DNA of 64,000 nucleotides from an uncultured Burkholderiales bacterium (GTDB lineage: Bacteria > Pseudomonadota > Gammaproteobacteria > Burkholderiales > Burkholderiaceae_C): positions 47,855 through 111,854 of the forward strand of contig CAIRBP010000112.1 in NCBI GenBank assembly GCA_903876885.1. The letters are read 5' to 3'. Both the position numbers and the translations under genes were made by a program. The first letter of the stretch is position 1. Every line of letters starts with the position of its first letter. The notes beneath the pieces were generated by a model that saw only the letters and a program-made list of their open reading frames with translations, made no database searches and was not told where the DNA came from. Below, piece by piece: positions 18,334-28,268 of the stretch.

Positions 18334-19782
18334 TTAAAGTAGTTTTTTTAGTCTGTCTATTTGAATACGAATTTGAGCAGGCGCTGTGCCCCCAAGTGTT
18401 GAACGTGCATTAAGTGACCCCCTCAACGAGAGGACCTCGAATACATCTTGCTCAATTGACCCGTGAATTGCTTTAAGCTCCTTCAAGTCCAAGTCACTGA
18501 GTCCAACGTTTTTGTCTTGCGCAATCCTCACGATCTTCGCAACCGCTTCGTGTGCGTCTCTGAAGGGGAGACCTTTGCGAACTAAATAATCAGCTAAATC
18601 GGTCGCTGTTGCGTACCCTCTCAATGCAGCCGCCTCCATAGCTTGTGCATTGACCTTGATACCGCCTGATTTAACACCAGTTTTACCCTCGACTTCTCCG
18701 CCAATCATTTCGTCAAAAATTCTAAGCGTGTCTTTTAACGTGTCTACCGTATCAAACAAAGGCTCTTTGTCTTCTTGGTTGTCCTTGTTGTAAGCAAGGG
18801 GCTGAGCTTTCATCAAAGTGATCAGGCCCATCAAATGTCCCACTACACGCCCCGTTTTTCCGCGAGCGAGCTCAGGCACGTCGGGATTTTTCTTTTGAGG
18901 CATGATCGAGCTGCCCGTTGTAAAGCGGTCCGAGAGCTTGATAAATCCGTAATTTTGGCTCATCCACAGCACGAGCTCCTCACTCATCCTGCTGATGTGA
19001 ACCATACAAAGACTTGCAGCCGAGGTGAACTCAATCGCAAAGTCTCTGTCACTCACTGCGTCCAAACTATTTTGACAAACACAGGGGTTTCCGTCTTTAT
19101 CCACCATGCCAAGCGTTCTTGCAACCCTCTCGCGGTCTAGCGGATAACTTGTTCCCGCCAGCGCCGCACTGCCCAGAGGCAGTCGATTGACCCTAGCCCT
19201 GACCTCTTTAAAACGCTCCAAATCTCTTGCAAACATCTCGACATAAGCGAGCAGATGATGCGCAAAAGAAATGGGCTGAGCTACTTGTAGGTGAGTAAAG
19301 CCAGGCATGATCACTTCTATGTTTTCTTCTGCCACCTCAACAAGAGATTGCTGGAAGTCAATCAAAAGTTGGCAAATATTGTCAATCTCGTCTCTAAGCC
19401 ACAGTCTTACATCCGTAGCAACTTGGTCGTTGCGACTCCTGCCAGTATGAAGTCTTTTTCCCGCGTCCCCAACTAGTTGAGTCAGTCGAGCCTCAATATT
19501 TAAATGCACGTCCTCTAGATCGAGCTGCCACTCAAACTGATTTTTATGAATTTCTTCACTGATTTGTCTAAGCCCTTTGACAATATCTGCGTGATCGGTT
19601 TTGCTGATAATCCCACAGTGCGCGAGCATTTCTGCATGCGCAAGGGAGCCCTCAATATCAGCGTGCCAAAGCCTTTTATCAAAAAAAACGCTGGATGTAT
19701 AGCGTTTGACCAGCTCACTCATGGGCTCTCCAAAGAGAGCGGACCAGGACTGGGACTTTTTATCGAGTTGATTGGTAGACAT
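18334..19782 (-). CDS. argH: Argininosuccinate lyase
   Basis: A 482-residue enzyme of the fumarase/aspartase superfamily that splits argininosuccinate into arginine and fumarate in the cytosol. The signature loop [12 protein letters not shown] is present, as are [25 protein letters not shown] and GTSYPLDR. The product covers the normal family length. It is divergent from hemD across 116 bases; in many betaproteobacteria hemC lies at this position, and it is absent here. First gene of a probable argH-lldD-dinB transcription run. Confidence 0.97.
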   Translation of the reverse strand: MSTNQLDKKSQSWSALFGEPMSELVKRYTSSVFFDKRLWHADIEGSLAHAEMLAHCGIISKTDHADIVKGLRQISEEIHKNQFEWQLDLEDVHLNIEARLTQLVGDAGKRLHTGRSRNDQVATDVRLWLRDEIDNICQLLIDFQQSLVEVAEENIEVIMPGFTHLQVAQPISFAHHLLAYVEMFARDLERFKEVRARVNRLPLGSAALAGTSYPLDRERVARTLGMVDKDGNPCVCQNSLDAVSDRDFAIEFTSAASLCMVHISRMSEELVLWMSQNYGFIKLSDRFTTGSSIMPQKKNPDVPELARGKTGRVVGHLMGLITLMKAQPLAYNKDNQEDKEPLFDTVDTLKDTLRIFDEMIGGEVEGKTGVKSGGIKVNAQAMEAAALRGYATATDLADYLVRKGLPFRDAHEAVAKIVRIAQDKNVGLSDLDLKELKAIHGSIEQDVFEVLSLRGSLNARSTLGGTAPAQIRIQIDRLKKLL

Positions 19783-19898
19783 ACACAGGGATTTTAGCCT
19801 TAACTAGAGGTTCCAACCCTTATTTGGTCGCCTGTGGTTGGAGGTGGTTTCGATTACACTGAAACTGATGAGCACTCCTCGTTTTAATTGAGGCTTTT

Positions 19899-20741
19899 TT
19901 GTTGCTGCCCTTAAACATCATTTTGACCCGACCTACACACGAATCCCTTAATTGGTTGGAGGGATTAGAGCGAGCGGGTTACAGTGCGGTTAACTGGCCA
20001 TTAATTGAAATTACGCCCATAAACCCGGCTGAGTCGGGCAAGGATAACGCCCAAGTATTTAATAAACTGGACACTTTTGATGCAATGGTGTTTGTAAGCA
20101 GCGCAGCGGTTGAACATTTTTTTCACGCTTTGATACAGACACAGGGACTTAAAAAGTTTCAGGCTCAGTGTTCAAAGTGTTGGGCAACAGGACCAGGAAC
20201 TGCTCAGGCGCTTTTAAAGCACGGTGTGCCTGAAAGCCAAATTGTCTCGCCCCCAGCAAACGCAGCTCAGTTTGACTCTCCCCAACTTTGGAAAATCTCC
20301 AAACATTTGCTCAAACCCGGCGAAAGAGTTTTATTCGTCAGGGGCTTGGATCAGCCCACAACTAGAGCAGCAAGTCTTCAACATGTGCCTGCAACCGATA
20401 AAGCCCCAACTGGTAGTCAGTGGCTGATGTCCCAACTCCATCAATCTGGGGTTTTAGTAAGCGAGATCGCGGTATACAAGAGATCTGCGCCCCGGTGGAG
20501 TGAAGAACAAAAATTAAAGATTCAACAAACCTTAAATGCACAATCCATCTGGATCTTTAGCAGCTCTTTATCCCTGGAGCATCTGGGCAGCTTACTTCCC
20601 CACCAAGACTGGTCCAAAGGCCGGTCTATCGCGACCCATGATCGCATAGCGCAAACAGCAGTTGCTATGGGATGGGGTGTTGTGAAGGCGTCACGTCCAA
20701 CACTAAGTGATGTACTAACATCATTAAAATCTTTCAATTAA
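19899..20741 (+). CDS. hemD: Uroporphyrinogen-III synthase
   Basis: A 280-residue HemD-type protein that cyclises hydroxymethylbilane to uroporphyrinogen III. The sequence is divergent as usual for this family, but the two-domain pattern is clear: ILTRPTHES at the start, VFVSSAAVEHF, CWATGPGTAQAL, VLFVRGLDQP and WIFSSSLSLEHLG, then IATHDRIAQTA. The start is TTG at 19899 (or 19902), with GAGG seven bases upstream; no ATG is available nearby. Followed at 13 bases by hemX and then hemY. Confidence 0.88.
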   Translation: MLLPLNIILTRPTHESLNWLEGLERAGYSAVNWPLIEITPINPAESGKDNAQVFNKLDTFDAMVFVSSAAVEHFFHALIQTQGLKKFQAQCSKCWATGPGTAQALLKHGVPESQIVSPPANAAQFDSPQLWKISKHLLKPGERVLFVRGLDQPTTRAASLQHVPATDKAPTGSQWLMSQLHQSGVLVSEIAVYKRSAPRWSEEQKLKIQQTLNAQSIWIFSSSLSLEHLGSLLPHQDWSKGRSIATHDRIAQTAVAMGWGVVKASRPTLSDVLTSLKSFN

Positions 20742-20754
20742 AGAAGAGATTATT

Positions 20755-21924
20755 TTGAATACACCTACAGAAGATGCTTTACCCCTTGATTCAAAGGGGG
20801 CGTCCAACACCGCTGATGCTCACGCAAACGCTAATACAAGCACAGACCATAGTTCCACTCAAAAGGGACTTAGCCCAAAAGTGCTTTATTTACTTTTCGC
20901 ACTTTGTCTCGCAGCCCTGTGCTCAGCCTCCTATTTATGGCTAAAACTCTCCAACATTGAAGAGTTGCTCGCTAAACAAAGTGCACAGTCCAACGCCCAG
21001 TCCTTAGAGGCAAAAGTCAGCTCCAAGGACGCTCAGGAACTTGCGCGTGAGACTGCTGCAAAACTTGCCTTGCTTGATGCAAAAGTCATGGAGGTTGCGC
21101 TCCAACGCACTCAACTCGAAGATTTAATGCAATCTCTCTCTCGTACGAGGGATGAGAATTTGATTGCTGAGCTCGAGTCCATGCTGCGCCTTGGCCAGCA
21201 ACAAGCGCAGCTCATGGGGAGCGCGCAACCCCTTATCTCGGCCCTTAAAACGGCTGAGCAAAGGCTCTCTAAAACCTCACAACCCAAGCTCTTGGCTATT
21301 GACAAAGCGCTTTTAAAAGATTTAGACCGCATCAAATCAACACCCGTCCTTGACACGCCAGCTCTATTACTTAAGCTTGATCAGTTGGTTCAAAAATTAG
21401 AATTATTACCACTTTTAAATGAGCCCCAAAACTCTTTCACTTCACAGGTTGAGGAGCAAACTAATAAGTTGGCTATTCAGGACAAATCAGGACAAACCCA
21501 AAACGCCAATACACCCTTAACCCCAAAGAGTTGGGCTGAGTCCATAAGAGGCAACAGCGCGGGATGGCTGGACTCACTCAGCTCCAACATCTGGTCACAA
21601 CTCAAAGGATTGGTGCGGGTGAGCAAAATCAATCAACCCGAGGCGAGTTTGCTCACGCCCAGTCAGGGATATTTTCTGAAAGAAAATCTTAAACTTCGTT
21701 TACTTAATGCAAAGTTGGGCTTGCTCGCTCATCAGATCAGCTCATTCAAAGCAGATTTAAGTGAGAGTCAAAAAGATTTTGATAAATACTTTGCCATGCA
21801 GTCCAAGCAAGGTCAAGAGGTTGCTGCTTTATTAAAAGAAATTAAAGAGCTTGGTGCGCAACCCGAAACGCCTCAAATTCAAGACACTTGGTCAGCTATC
21901 AATACAACCCGATTAGGTAACTAA
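20755..21924 (+). CDS. hemX: HemX-like membrane protein
   Basis: A 389-residue protein of the HemX family, annotated in many genomes as a uroporphyrinogen-III C-methyltransferase-like protein although no methyltransferase fold is present. An N-terminal acidic and Ser/Thr-rich tail is followed by one transmembrane helix (about residues 42-63) and then a long, Gln/Leu/Lys-rich helical periplasmic part with likely coiled coil. TTG 20755 is the start; it lies 13 bases after hemD. Role in haem synthesis is inferred from conserved linkage. Confidence 0.85.
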   Translation: MNTPTEDALPLDSKGASNTADAHANANTSTDHSSTQKGLSPKVLYLLFALCLAALCSASYLWLKLSNIEELLAKQSAQSNAQSLEAKVSSKDAQELARETAAKLALLDAKVMEVALQRTQLEDLMQSLSRTRDENLIAELESMLRLGQQQAQLMGSAQPLISALKTAEQRLSKTSQPKLLAIDKALLKDLDRIKSTPVLDTPALLLKLDQLVQKLELLPLLNEPQNSFTSQVEEQTNKLAIQDKSGQTQNANTPLTPKSWAESIRGNSAGWLDSLSSNIWSQLKGLVRVSKINQPEASLLTPSQGYFLKENLKLRLLNAKLGLLAHQISSFKADLSESQKDFDKYFAMQSKQGQEVAALLKEIKELGAQPETPQIQDTWSAINTTRLGN

Positions 21925-21925
21925 C

Positions 21926-23215
21926 ATGAAAGCAGCTATATGGCTACTTACGCTCTTTAGTACCGCGGTTGCTTTGTCTATTGGTGCCGATCACCCGCTT
22001 GGAATCGTTTCTATATTTATTTCTGGCTACAAAATTGATGTTTCAATTAATTTTGCAGTGCTTGTTTTAATCACTAGCTTTTTAGTGCTTTATTTTGCTA
22101 TCCGAGCAGTCTCAAGCCTTCTTGCTTTACCCCGAATAGCCAAGCGTTGGCGACTTCAACAACGTGAGCGCAGTATGCACGAGAGTCTCCTTAGTGCACT
22201 AGAGCAACTGATGACGGGGCGGTTCCTCAGATCTCTCAGATCCGCTGCTCAAACTGTTGAACATGCGAATTCGCTTGAACAATTGACTCAAGTTACTGAG
22301 TCTGCTCCCAAATATTTAAATCAACTAAGAGCCCTAGCCCACCTAATTGGGGCTGAGAGCGCGCACGCTTTAAGAGATATTTCAGCCCGTGAAAGACATC
22401 TCCAAGCCATTCTAAAAGATACCTCTTTAGATGCAGAATCAACCTACGAGACGAGGGAAGCAACCCTCCTAAGCGCAGCGCGATGGTCCCTCGCTGAAGC
22501 AGATCCAATCACAGCTCTAAGTTGGATTAGAGAGCTCAAAGGCGGGGTATCAAGACGCACGCTCACGCTGCGATTAAAACTCAAAGCCGACAGGCTCGCT
22601 AAACACCACCTCGCAGCGCTTGAGACTGCCCGACTTTTAAACAAACACGGCGCCTTCTCAGAAAATGCAGCAAAGGGACTGCTTAGAAGCTTATGCACAG
22701 CAAGTCTTGATGATTGCTACGACCAACATCAACTCCAACAAACTTGGAAACTTTTAGACGCTCATGAGAAATCTTTGCCTGAGATTGCTATTCATGCAAG
22801 TGAGCGGATGCTCGCTCTGTCCGGAAACTCACAAATTGCTCTGAACTGGCTCACACCCGTTTGGAATATTATGGTGAACAAACCCAACGCCTTGTCGGAT
22901 TCTCAACAAGTTCGATTGATTCAAACACTTAGCGCTCACTTAAAGGAGATTGGCGCTGATAAGCAGTGGCTAGCAAACATCGATCAAGCCAGAGCAATGA
23001 ACCCAAGAAGTCCACTTCTTCAATACTTAAGTGCAACTGCATGTGTGCATAACGGTCTTTGGGGGAAGGCTCAACAACTCATGCTTGAGGCCTCACAACA
23101 ACTCACACACTCAGAGCTTAAAAAATCGGCTTGGCGAACCTTAGCAGAACTAGCACAGCAACGCGGTCAAGAGGCAGAGGCTATTGAGTACTGGAAGAAA
23201 ATAGCTACTAATTAA
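21926..23215 (+). CDS. hemY: HemY-family membrane protein with TPR-like region
   Basis: A 429-residue proteobacterial HemY (not the protoporphyrinogen oxidase of the same name). It has two N-terminal transmembrane segments (about residues 1-20 and 40-65) typical of the HemY N-terminal domain, then helical TPR-like repeats such as YLSATACVHNGLWGKAQQLM and WRTLAELAQQRGQEAEAIEYWKK near the end. Its start follows the hemX stop directly. Thought to assist late haem synthesis at the inner membrane. A strong terminator follows. Confidence 0.88.
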   Translation: MKAAIWLLTLFSTAVALSIGADHPLGIVSIFISGYKIDVSINFAVLVLITSFLVLYFAIRAVSSLLALPRIAKRWRLQQRERSMHESLLSALEQLMTGRFLRSLRSAAQTVEHANSLEQLTQVTESAPKYLNQLRALAHLIGAESAHALRDISARERHLQAILKDTSLDAESTYETREATLLSAARWSLAEADPITALSWIRELKGGVSRRTLTLRLKLKADRLAKHHLAALETARLLNKHGAFSENAAKGLLRSLCTASLDDCYDQHQLQQTWKLLDAHEKSLPEIAIHASERMLALSGNSQIALNWLTPVWNIMVNKPNALSDSQQVRLIQTLSAHLKEIGADKQWLANIDQARAMNPRSPLLQYLSATACVHNGLWGKAQQLMLEASQQLTHSELKKSAWRTLAELAQQRGQEAEAIEYWKKIATN

Positions 23216-23222
23216 AAAAAAA

Positions 23223-23256
23223 GGAGGACGTTTATACAAACGCACCTCCCTTTTTT
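23223..23256. terminator. Rho-independent terminator shared by hemY and rne
   Basis: GGAGG (23223-23227) and CGTTT (23229-23233) pair with AAACG (23238-23242) and CCTCC (23245-23249), with loop ATAC. The plus strand continues with a T-run and the minus strand with the complement of the A-run before it. It lies just after the hemY stop and between the two convergent genes, so it can serve both directions. Confidence 0.88.
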
Positions 23257-23281
23257 AGTATTGACGAAATCTAATTACGGA

Positions 23282-26053
23282 TTAAACACCCACGTCAAGT
23301 TTCGCTAAATCTTTGCGAGTCTCAACCAAGATGAGTGGGCCTTCATTGAGCTCAACAACCGGTGGCCTCTCTCGTGGCACATGAACAGGTTTTGGCTCAG
23401 AAGCAATAATCATTTGTACATGAGCAACTCGCTCTGGGTTGCTATTGACCCATTCCAAGCCAGAGGACTTAGACATCTCTACGAGCTCATTCACCGGCAA
23501 ATTAAAGGGCTGAACTTTAGGCATTTCAACCTTTTGAGCAGCAGCAACGTCATCTTGGTGATTTGTTACGGGCTGAGCTTGGTCTTGTGAATAAGCAAAG
23601 ACCTCTTGAGTGCTTCCTGATTGCGCTGTTGGGTTGTCGCTACGGTCTTGACGCTCGCGGCGTTCGCGGCCATATCGGTCCCTAGAGCGTCTATCTCTGC
23701 GCTCTTCAACTCTTTCCATATCAAGTCCAGTCGTCTGAGCTGTCTGATCGACTAAGACTGACTCAGCACTTGGCTCATGCGGTGGCTGTCCGTTTTGTTG
23801 GATTCCAGTATCTAGTGCGTTAGGCTGCTGAGTGTCTTGAGTGCGGTTGTTACGCCTTGGTTCGCGTCTTCTTGGACGCTCTGATCGCTCGCCCTGTACG
23901 CTAGCACCTTGGGGTCCTGGCTCTTGCGCCCTATCAGTTTGCATTGGTTGCAATGCTAATTCTTGCTGCCCAACTTCACGCTGTTCGCGTTGCTCACGAG
24001 GTCCATTCTCTCTTGGCTCGCGGTTTCCGCCGCCTTGACCACCAGAGCGGGGACCACGCCCGCCTTGACGCGGTTGCTCAGACCCGGCAGCTCTTGCCTC
24101 GCCGCGCTCTGCTCTATCACCGCCACGAGCGTGACCTCTTTCTTGACCCCTATCTTGATCTCTAGCTGGACGCTCTCCTCTTTCGCCTCGATCTGAGCGA
24201 TCATTTCGACGACCGGAGCCTCTACGTCCGTCACCTCGTTGTCCGCCTTCTCTGGGCGAGCGGTTTGAATCTCTACGCGATTCTTTGTTTTTATCGGTAG
24301 TCTCTGCTTTCTCACTCTCAGCACTTGGCTTAGAGGTGAATAAGTTTTTAAACCAACCCATAAAACCTGATCCGCTTGCAGACGCCTCCCTAGGTGCACG
24401 AGCGCTGGCCTTATCAGCCTTTACCGGTTTAGGCTCTGCAATAGGAGCAGGAGCGTCTGGCAAAACACCCTTGATTACAGGGGTTTGACGATTAGTTGGT
24501 TCCTGTGCGCGACGTGTTACTGATGCGGGATCTTCGATCTCCTCAACCATCTTGTAACTCGTCTCAATATTGTCTAAACGCGGGTCATCATGCTTGAGGC
24601 GCTCTAATTTGTAGTTAGGCGTCTCTAGCGATTTATTTGGAATCAACAAAACGTTTATACGCTGTTTGATTTCAATCTTGGCAATTTCAGTTCGTTTCTC
24701 GTTAAGTAAGTATGAGGCAACTTCGACAGGTACCTGTGCGTACACAGCCGCCGTGTTGTCTTTCATAGACTCTTCTTGAATAATCCGCAAAATTTGAAGC
24801 GCAGAGCTCTCAGAGTCTCGAATATGACCAGCACCTCCACACCTTGGGCACGGAATTGAGGCACCCTCAGACAACGCAGGACGCAGCCTTTGGCGACTCA
24901 TCTCTAGAAGTCCAAATTTACTAATGCTACCGAACTGCACTCGTGCACGATCTTGACGAAGCGCGTCTCTTAGCCGGTTCTCAACTTCGCGTCTATTTTT
25001 TGACTCCTCCATATCGATAAAGTCAATAACGATCAAACCGCCCAAATCGCGCAGCCTCATTTGTCGAGCCACCTCATCGGCCGCTTCTAAATTAGTGCGA
25101 GTTGCAGTCTCCTCAATATCACCTCCTTTAATGGAGCGAGCCGAGTTGACGTCAACAGATACCAAAGCCTCGGTGTGATCAATCACGATCGCACCACCAC
25201 TTGGAAGCGTTACTGTTCTTGCATAAGCAGATTCAATTTGATGCTCAATTTGGAATCGACTAAATAATGGTGTGTCGTCTCTGTAACGCTTCACACGCTC
25301 AGCGTGCTCAGGCATGACGTGTGACATGAACTGGGAAGCCTGCTCGTACAAGTCATCGGTGTCAATCAAAATATCGCCTATCTCAACATTGAAATAGTCG
25401 CGAATGGCCCTGATAACTAGACTTGATTCTTGATAAATTAAAAAGGCACCTTTGTTGGACTTGCCAGCACCGTCAATTGCATTCCAAAGCTTTAGTAAGT
25501 AGTTCAGGTCCCACTGCAGCTCCGCTGCGGTGCGTCCAATACCAGCTGTACGGGCAATGATGGACATACCACCTGGGTATTGCAACTGATCCATCGCCTC
25601 TTTTAGTTCTGCGCGGTCATCGCCCTCAATGCGTCGGCTAACGCCACCGCCTCTTGGGTTATTGGGCATTAGAACAACGTAGCGACCAGCCAATGAAATA
25701 AAAGAGGTGAGCGCAGCACCTTTGTTTCCACGCTCTTCTTTTTCCACTTGAACCAATAATTCTTGGCCTTCTTTTATGACGTCTTGAATCCGAGCTTGGC
25801 TTGGAGCAACGCCTGGCACGAAATATTGTTTTGAGATTTCTTTGAATGAGAGAAAGCCGTGACGCTCCTCACCGTAATCCACAAAACAAGCCTCTAAGGA
25901 GGGCTCAACTCGCGTTACAACGGCTTTATATATGTTGCCCTTGCGCTGTTCTCGTCCCTCAATCTCGATTTCATAATCTAATAATTTTTGACCGTCTACG
26001 ATCGCCAAGCGTCTTTCCTCAGCTTGGGTTGCATTAATTAGCATCCGTTTCAT
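23282..26053 (-). CDS. rne: Ribonuclease E
   Basis: A 923-residue endoribonuclease E. The start is set at ATG 26053 (MKRMLINATQ), which has AAGGA seven bases upstream and matches the family; an in-frame ATG at 26089 would add 12 unrelated residues. The catalytic half has the S1 domain (ISKQYFVP region), the Mg-binding Asp in SVDVNSARS and IDFIDM, and the Zn-link CPRCGGAGH. The C-terminal half is low complexity, rich in Arg, Gly, Glu and Gln, and probably unstructured, the usual scaffold for degradosome partners and RNA. The last residues (PPVVELNEGPLILVETRKDL) form a conserved-looking tail. It is the central enzyme of mRNA decay and rRNA/tRNA maturation. Confidence 0.97.
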   Translation of the reverse strand: MKRMLINATQAEERRLAIVDGQKLLDYEIEIEGREQRKGNIYKAVVTRVEPSLEACFVDYGEERHGFLSFKEISKQYFVPGVAPSQARIQDVIKEGQELLVQVEKEERGNKGAALTSFISLAGRYVVLMPNNPRGGGVSRRIEGDDRAELKEAMDQLQYPGGMSIIARTAGIGRTAAELQWDLNYLLKLWNAIDGAGKSNKGAFLIYQESSLVIRAIRDYFNVEIGDILIDTDDLYEQASQFMSHVMPEHAERVKRYRDDTPLFSRFQIEHQIESAYARTVTLPSGGAIVIDHTEALVSVDVNSARSIKGGDIEETATRTNLEAADEVARQMRLRDLGGLIVIDFIDMEESKNRREVENRLRDALRQDRARVQFGSISKFGLLEMSRQRLRPALSEGASIPCPRCGGAGHIRDSESSALQILRIIQEESMKDNTAAVYAQVPVEVASYLLNEKRTEIAKIEIKQRINVLLIPNKSLETPNYKLERLKHDDPRLDNIETSYKMVEEIEDPASVTRRAQEPTNRQTPVIKGVLPDAPAPIAEPKPVKADKASARAPREASASGSGFMGWFKNLFTSKPSAESEKAETTDKNKESRRDSNRSPREGGQRGDGRRGSGRRNDRSDRGERGERPARDQDRGQERGHARGGDRAERGEARAAGSEQPRQGGRGPRSGGQGGGNREPRENGPREQREQREVGQQELALQPMQTDRAQEPGPQGASVQGERSERPRRREPRRNNRTQDTQQPNALDTGIQQNGQPPHEPSAESVLVDQTAQTTGLDMERVEERRDRRSRDRYGRERRERQDRSDNPTAQSGSTQEVFAYSQDQAQPVTNHQDDVAAAQKVEMPKVQPFNLPVNELVEMSKSSGLEWVNSNPERVAHVQMIIASEPKPVHVPRERPPVVELNEGPLILVETRKDLAKLDVGV

Positions 26054-26608
26054 GATGCGTTCCTTTATCTCAAACAATACAGATCCCAACGCGGGATCAA
26101 AATAGCCCGAGTCAATGAACCCAAAAACTGATGGAAAAGGAAGTAAAGCTTAAACGCGCTACGGAGCACGCCAACCCAAGTTCAGGGGCGGCGGTGCGTA
26201 TGGTTTTTTTGCTTTTGGATAGGAGCGAGCTTAGCTCGAGTGGAAGGGGCCCAAAGGCCTTTTAGACTCAGTACAAGGTTTTTGCGTGCAATGACGCGCC
26301 TAGCACTATTAACATGCGAAAACACTTCGCAGTTACTAAATAGTTCTAGCATCATGATCAACAAAAAAATTTTGGCGTTACTCGCTTTTTTCCGCTGAAC
26401 CCTCTACATCTTTTGTAGAGGGTGCAACTTCAATAATTCCGTTCAAGTTTCTAAGGGCATCGGCTCTATATGAGAATTTGCAACAACCTGCCAAACTGTT
26501 GGTCAGGGTAAACAAATAAATAACTCACAAGGCTTCGACTTCACAACGACCATTCTCGTGCTCTAATCTCTTATTCAAATCAAGCACTTACAGAACAGAT
26601 CGCTGGTA
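26054..26608. other. Divergent intergenic region rne/rluC (rne 5' leader)
   Basis: This 555-base gap separates the divergent rne and rluC genes. RNase E genes commonly carry long 5' leaders used for autoregulation. It contains a perfect hairpin at 26399-26423 and a smaller one (CGAGC/GCTCG near 26226-26238). A 60-codon minus-strand frame at 26182-26364 has no support as a gene. Confidence 0.5.
26399..26423. promoter_or_regulatory. Perfect 10-bp hairpin in the rne/rluC leader region
   Basis: ACCCTCTACA at 26399-26408 is exactly complementary to TGTAGAGGGT at 26414-26423, with loop TCTTT. No T-run follows in either direction, so it is more likely a leader structure than a terminator. In the minus direction it would lie about 350 bases before the rne start codon. 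Confidence 0.5.
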
Positions 26609-27628
26609 ATGAATATTATAGACCCAGACAAGACGGCAAAACCGCTTAGCGCCAAAACAATCACCGTTGACGAAGAGTCAGCAGGGCAAAGACTGGACAA
26701 TTTTCTAATAAAACACCTCAAAGGGGTGCCAAAGACCCATGTCTACAGAATTATCCGAAGCGGTGAAGTCCGGATCAATAAGGGGCGTGTGGAGGCGCAA
26801 ACTCGTCTTAACGCAGGCGACCTGGTTAGGGTTCCCCCGGTCCGTTTGAGCCAAGGCAAAGAGTTAGGAGAAGTTCCCTCCCCTCAGGATGTGTCTCCTC
26901 CCAAAGAGTTTCCAATTCTTCTCGAAGATGAGTGGATGCTTGCAATCAATAAACCCTCTGGCGTCGCAGTTCACGGGGGAAGTGGGGTCAGTTTCGGAGT
27001 CATAGAGCAACTTCGCAGCGCAAGACCCTTAGCCAAATACTTAGAACTAGTTCACAGACTCGATAAAGAAACATCTGGGATTTTGCTGGTAGCAAAAAAA
27101 AGGAGCTCCCTCACCCAACTCCAAGCTCAGTTTAAAGGTAGGGAGACCGGTAAAACCTATTTAGCACTGGTACGGGGGCAGTGGCCCTCCAACAAAAAGG
27201 TAATTGACCTACCGCTCCTCAAGTACACAGTTGGCGCTGGCGACAGCGTGAGTGAGGGTGAGCGCAGGGTTAAAGTGCTCGCTCACAACGACCCAAGTGG
27301 AATGAGGGCGATCACGTTGGTAAAACTCTCTAGGCTTGTGGGGGGTTATAGCCTTTTGGAAGTAACAATTAAGACAGGTAGAACACATCAAATTAGAGTC
27401 CACCTAGCGAGTCAGGGCTATCCGATAGTAGGGGATGATAAGTACGGTGATTTCGAACACAATAGGGAACTTAAAAAGACGGGACTCAAACGTATGTTCT
27501 TGCATGCATGGAGGCTTCGTTTTAATCACCCTAACAGTGAAAAAAGCGTCCTTTTAGAAGCTCCCCTACCTCCAGAATTACAGGATTTTGTAGATCATGT
27601 CCAACCAGCGCCCCCAAAAACAATTTGA
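26609..27628 (+). CDS. rluC: 23S rRNA pseudouridine synthase RluC-type
   Basis: A 339-residue pseudouridine synthase. An N-terminal S4 RNA-binding domain (residues about 25-85, GQRLDNFL to GDLVRVPP) precedes the RluA-family catalytic domain with the catalytic Asp in LVHRLDKETSGILLVAK and the later KTGRTHQIRVHLAS and HAWRL. RluC modifies U955, U2504 and U2580 of E. coli 23S rRNA; RluD is less likely given the divergent rne neighbour, which is the standard arrangement. Its 3' end overlaps the HAD gene by 32 bases. Confidence 0.93.
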   Translation: MNIIDPDKTAKPLSAKTITVDEESAGQRLDNFLIKHLKGVPKTHVYRIIRSGEVRINKGRVEAQTRLNAGDLVRVPPVRLSQGKELGEVPSPQDVSPPKEFPILLEDEWMLAINKPSGVAVHGGSGVSFGVIEQLRSARPLAKYLELVHRLDKETSGILLVAKKRSSLTQLQAQFKGRETGKTYLALVRGQWPSNKKVIDLPLLKYTVGAGDSVSEGERRVKVLAHNDPSGMRAITLVKLSRLVGGYSLLEVTIKTGRTHQIRVHLASQGYPIVGDDKYGDFEHNRELKKTGLKRMFLHAWRLRFNHPNSEKSVLLEAPLPPELQDFVDHVQPAPPKTI

Positions 27629-28268
27629 CTTGATTGCTTTTGATTGGGACGGCACCCTCTTTGATTCCACCCAAATCATTGTCAACTGCATAAAAGATGC
27701 CGTAAGAGATGTGGGCGGTGTTGTGCCAAGCGATGAGCAAGCAGCTTACGTGATTGGTCTAGCCCTAGAACCCGCATTGGCTCACGCAGCCCCGGATGTT
27801 CCTCCCGAAAAGTACCCAGAGTTGAGCAAGCGCTTCAGCCACTACTACGTGACAAGGCGCGATGATTTAGTGCTCTTTGACGGCGTACTTCCAATGCTGA
27901 GTGATTTAAGACTGCAGTCGTTCAAAATCGCTGTTGCCACGGGTAAAAACCGCATTGGCTTAAATCACGCGTTAGAAACTTCTGAGCTTAAAGATGTCTT
28001 TCACGCCTCTCGAACCGCAGATGAAACAGCGGGAAAACCGGACCCTAAGATGCTATTTGAGTTGATGGAGGAGTTTCGCGTACTCCCATCAAGAACACTC
28101 ATGATTGGGGATACTTCGCATGACCTTTTGATGGCCCAAAAGGCCGGCTGCGCCAGCATTGGGGTAAGTTACGGAGCGCACAACGGGGAGAGCCTTGAGC
28201 AGTACAAACCGCTCATGGTGGCGCACTCCGTTAAAGAGCTGCACGCCTGGATTAAAGAGAATGGATGA
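27597..28268 (+). CDS. HAD-superfamily hydrolase (phosphoglycolate phosphatase-like)
   Basis: A 223-residue HAD phosphatase. Motif I is FDWDGTLFDS with nucleophile D16 and acid D18, motif II lies in VATGKN, and motif III/IV includes GKPDPKML and MIGDTSHDLLMAQKAG. The alpha-helical cap after motif I is the small C1 type used by Gph-like enzymes. It overlaps both rluC upstream and the Rieske gene downstream, so it is part of a tightly coupled operon. The substrate is not fixed by sequence; such proteins in this position are usually annotated as phosphoglycolate phosphatases. Confidence 0.9.
   Translation: MSNQRPQKQFDLIAFDWDGTLFDSTQIIVNCIKDAVRDVGGVVPSDEQAAYVIGLALEPALAHAAPDVPPEKYPELSKRFSHYYVTRRDDLVLFDGVLPMLSDLRLQSFKIAVATGKNRIGLNHALETSELKDVFHASRTADETAGKPDPKMLFELMEEFRVLPSRTLMIGDTSHDLLMAQKAGCASIGVSYGAHNGESLEQYKPLMVAHSVKELHAWIKENG

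Noticed and set aside
24000..24300. Several overlapping ORFs opposite and within the RNase E C-terminal half
   Set aside because: Arg/Gly-rich low-complexity coding sequence opens other frames by composition; no family or ribosome site supports them.
26182..26364. Minus-strand 60-codon ORF in the rne leader
   Set aside because: No convincing ribosome site and no recognisable protein; the region is a likely 5' leader.
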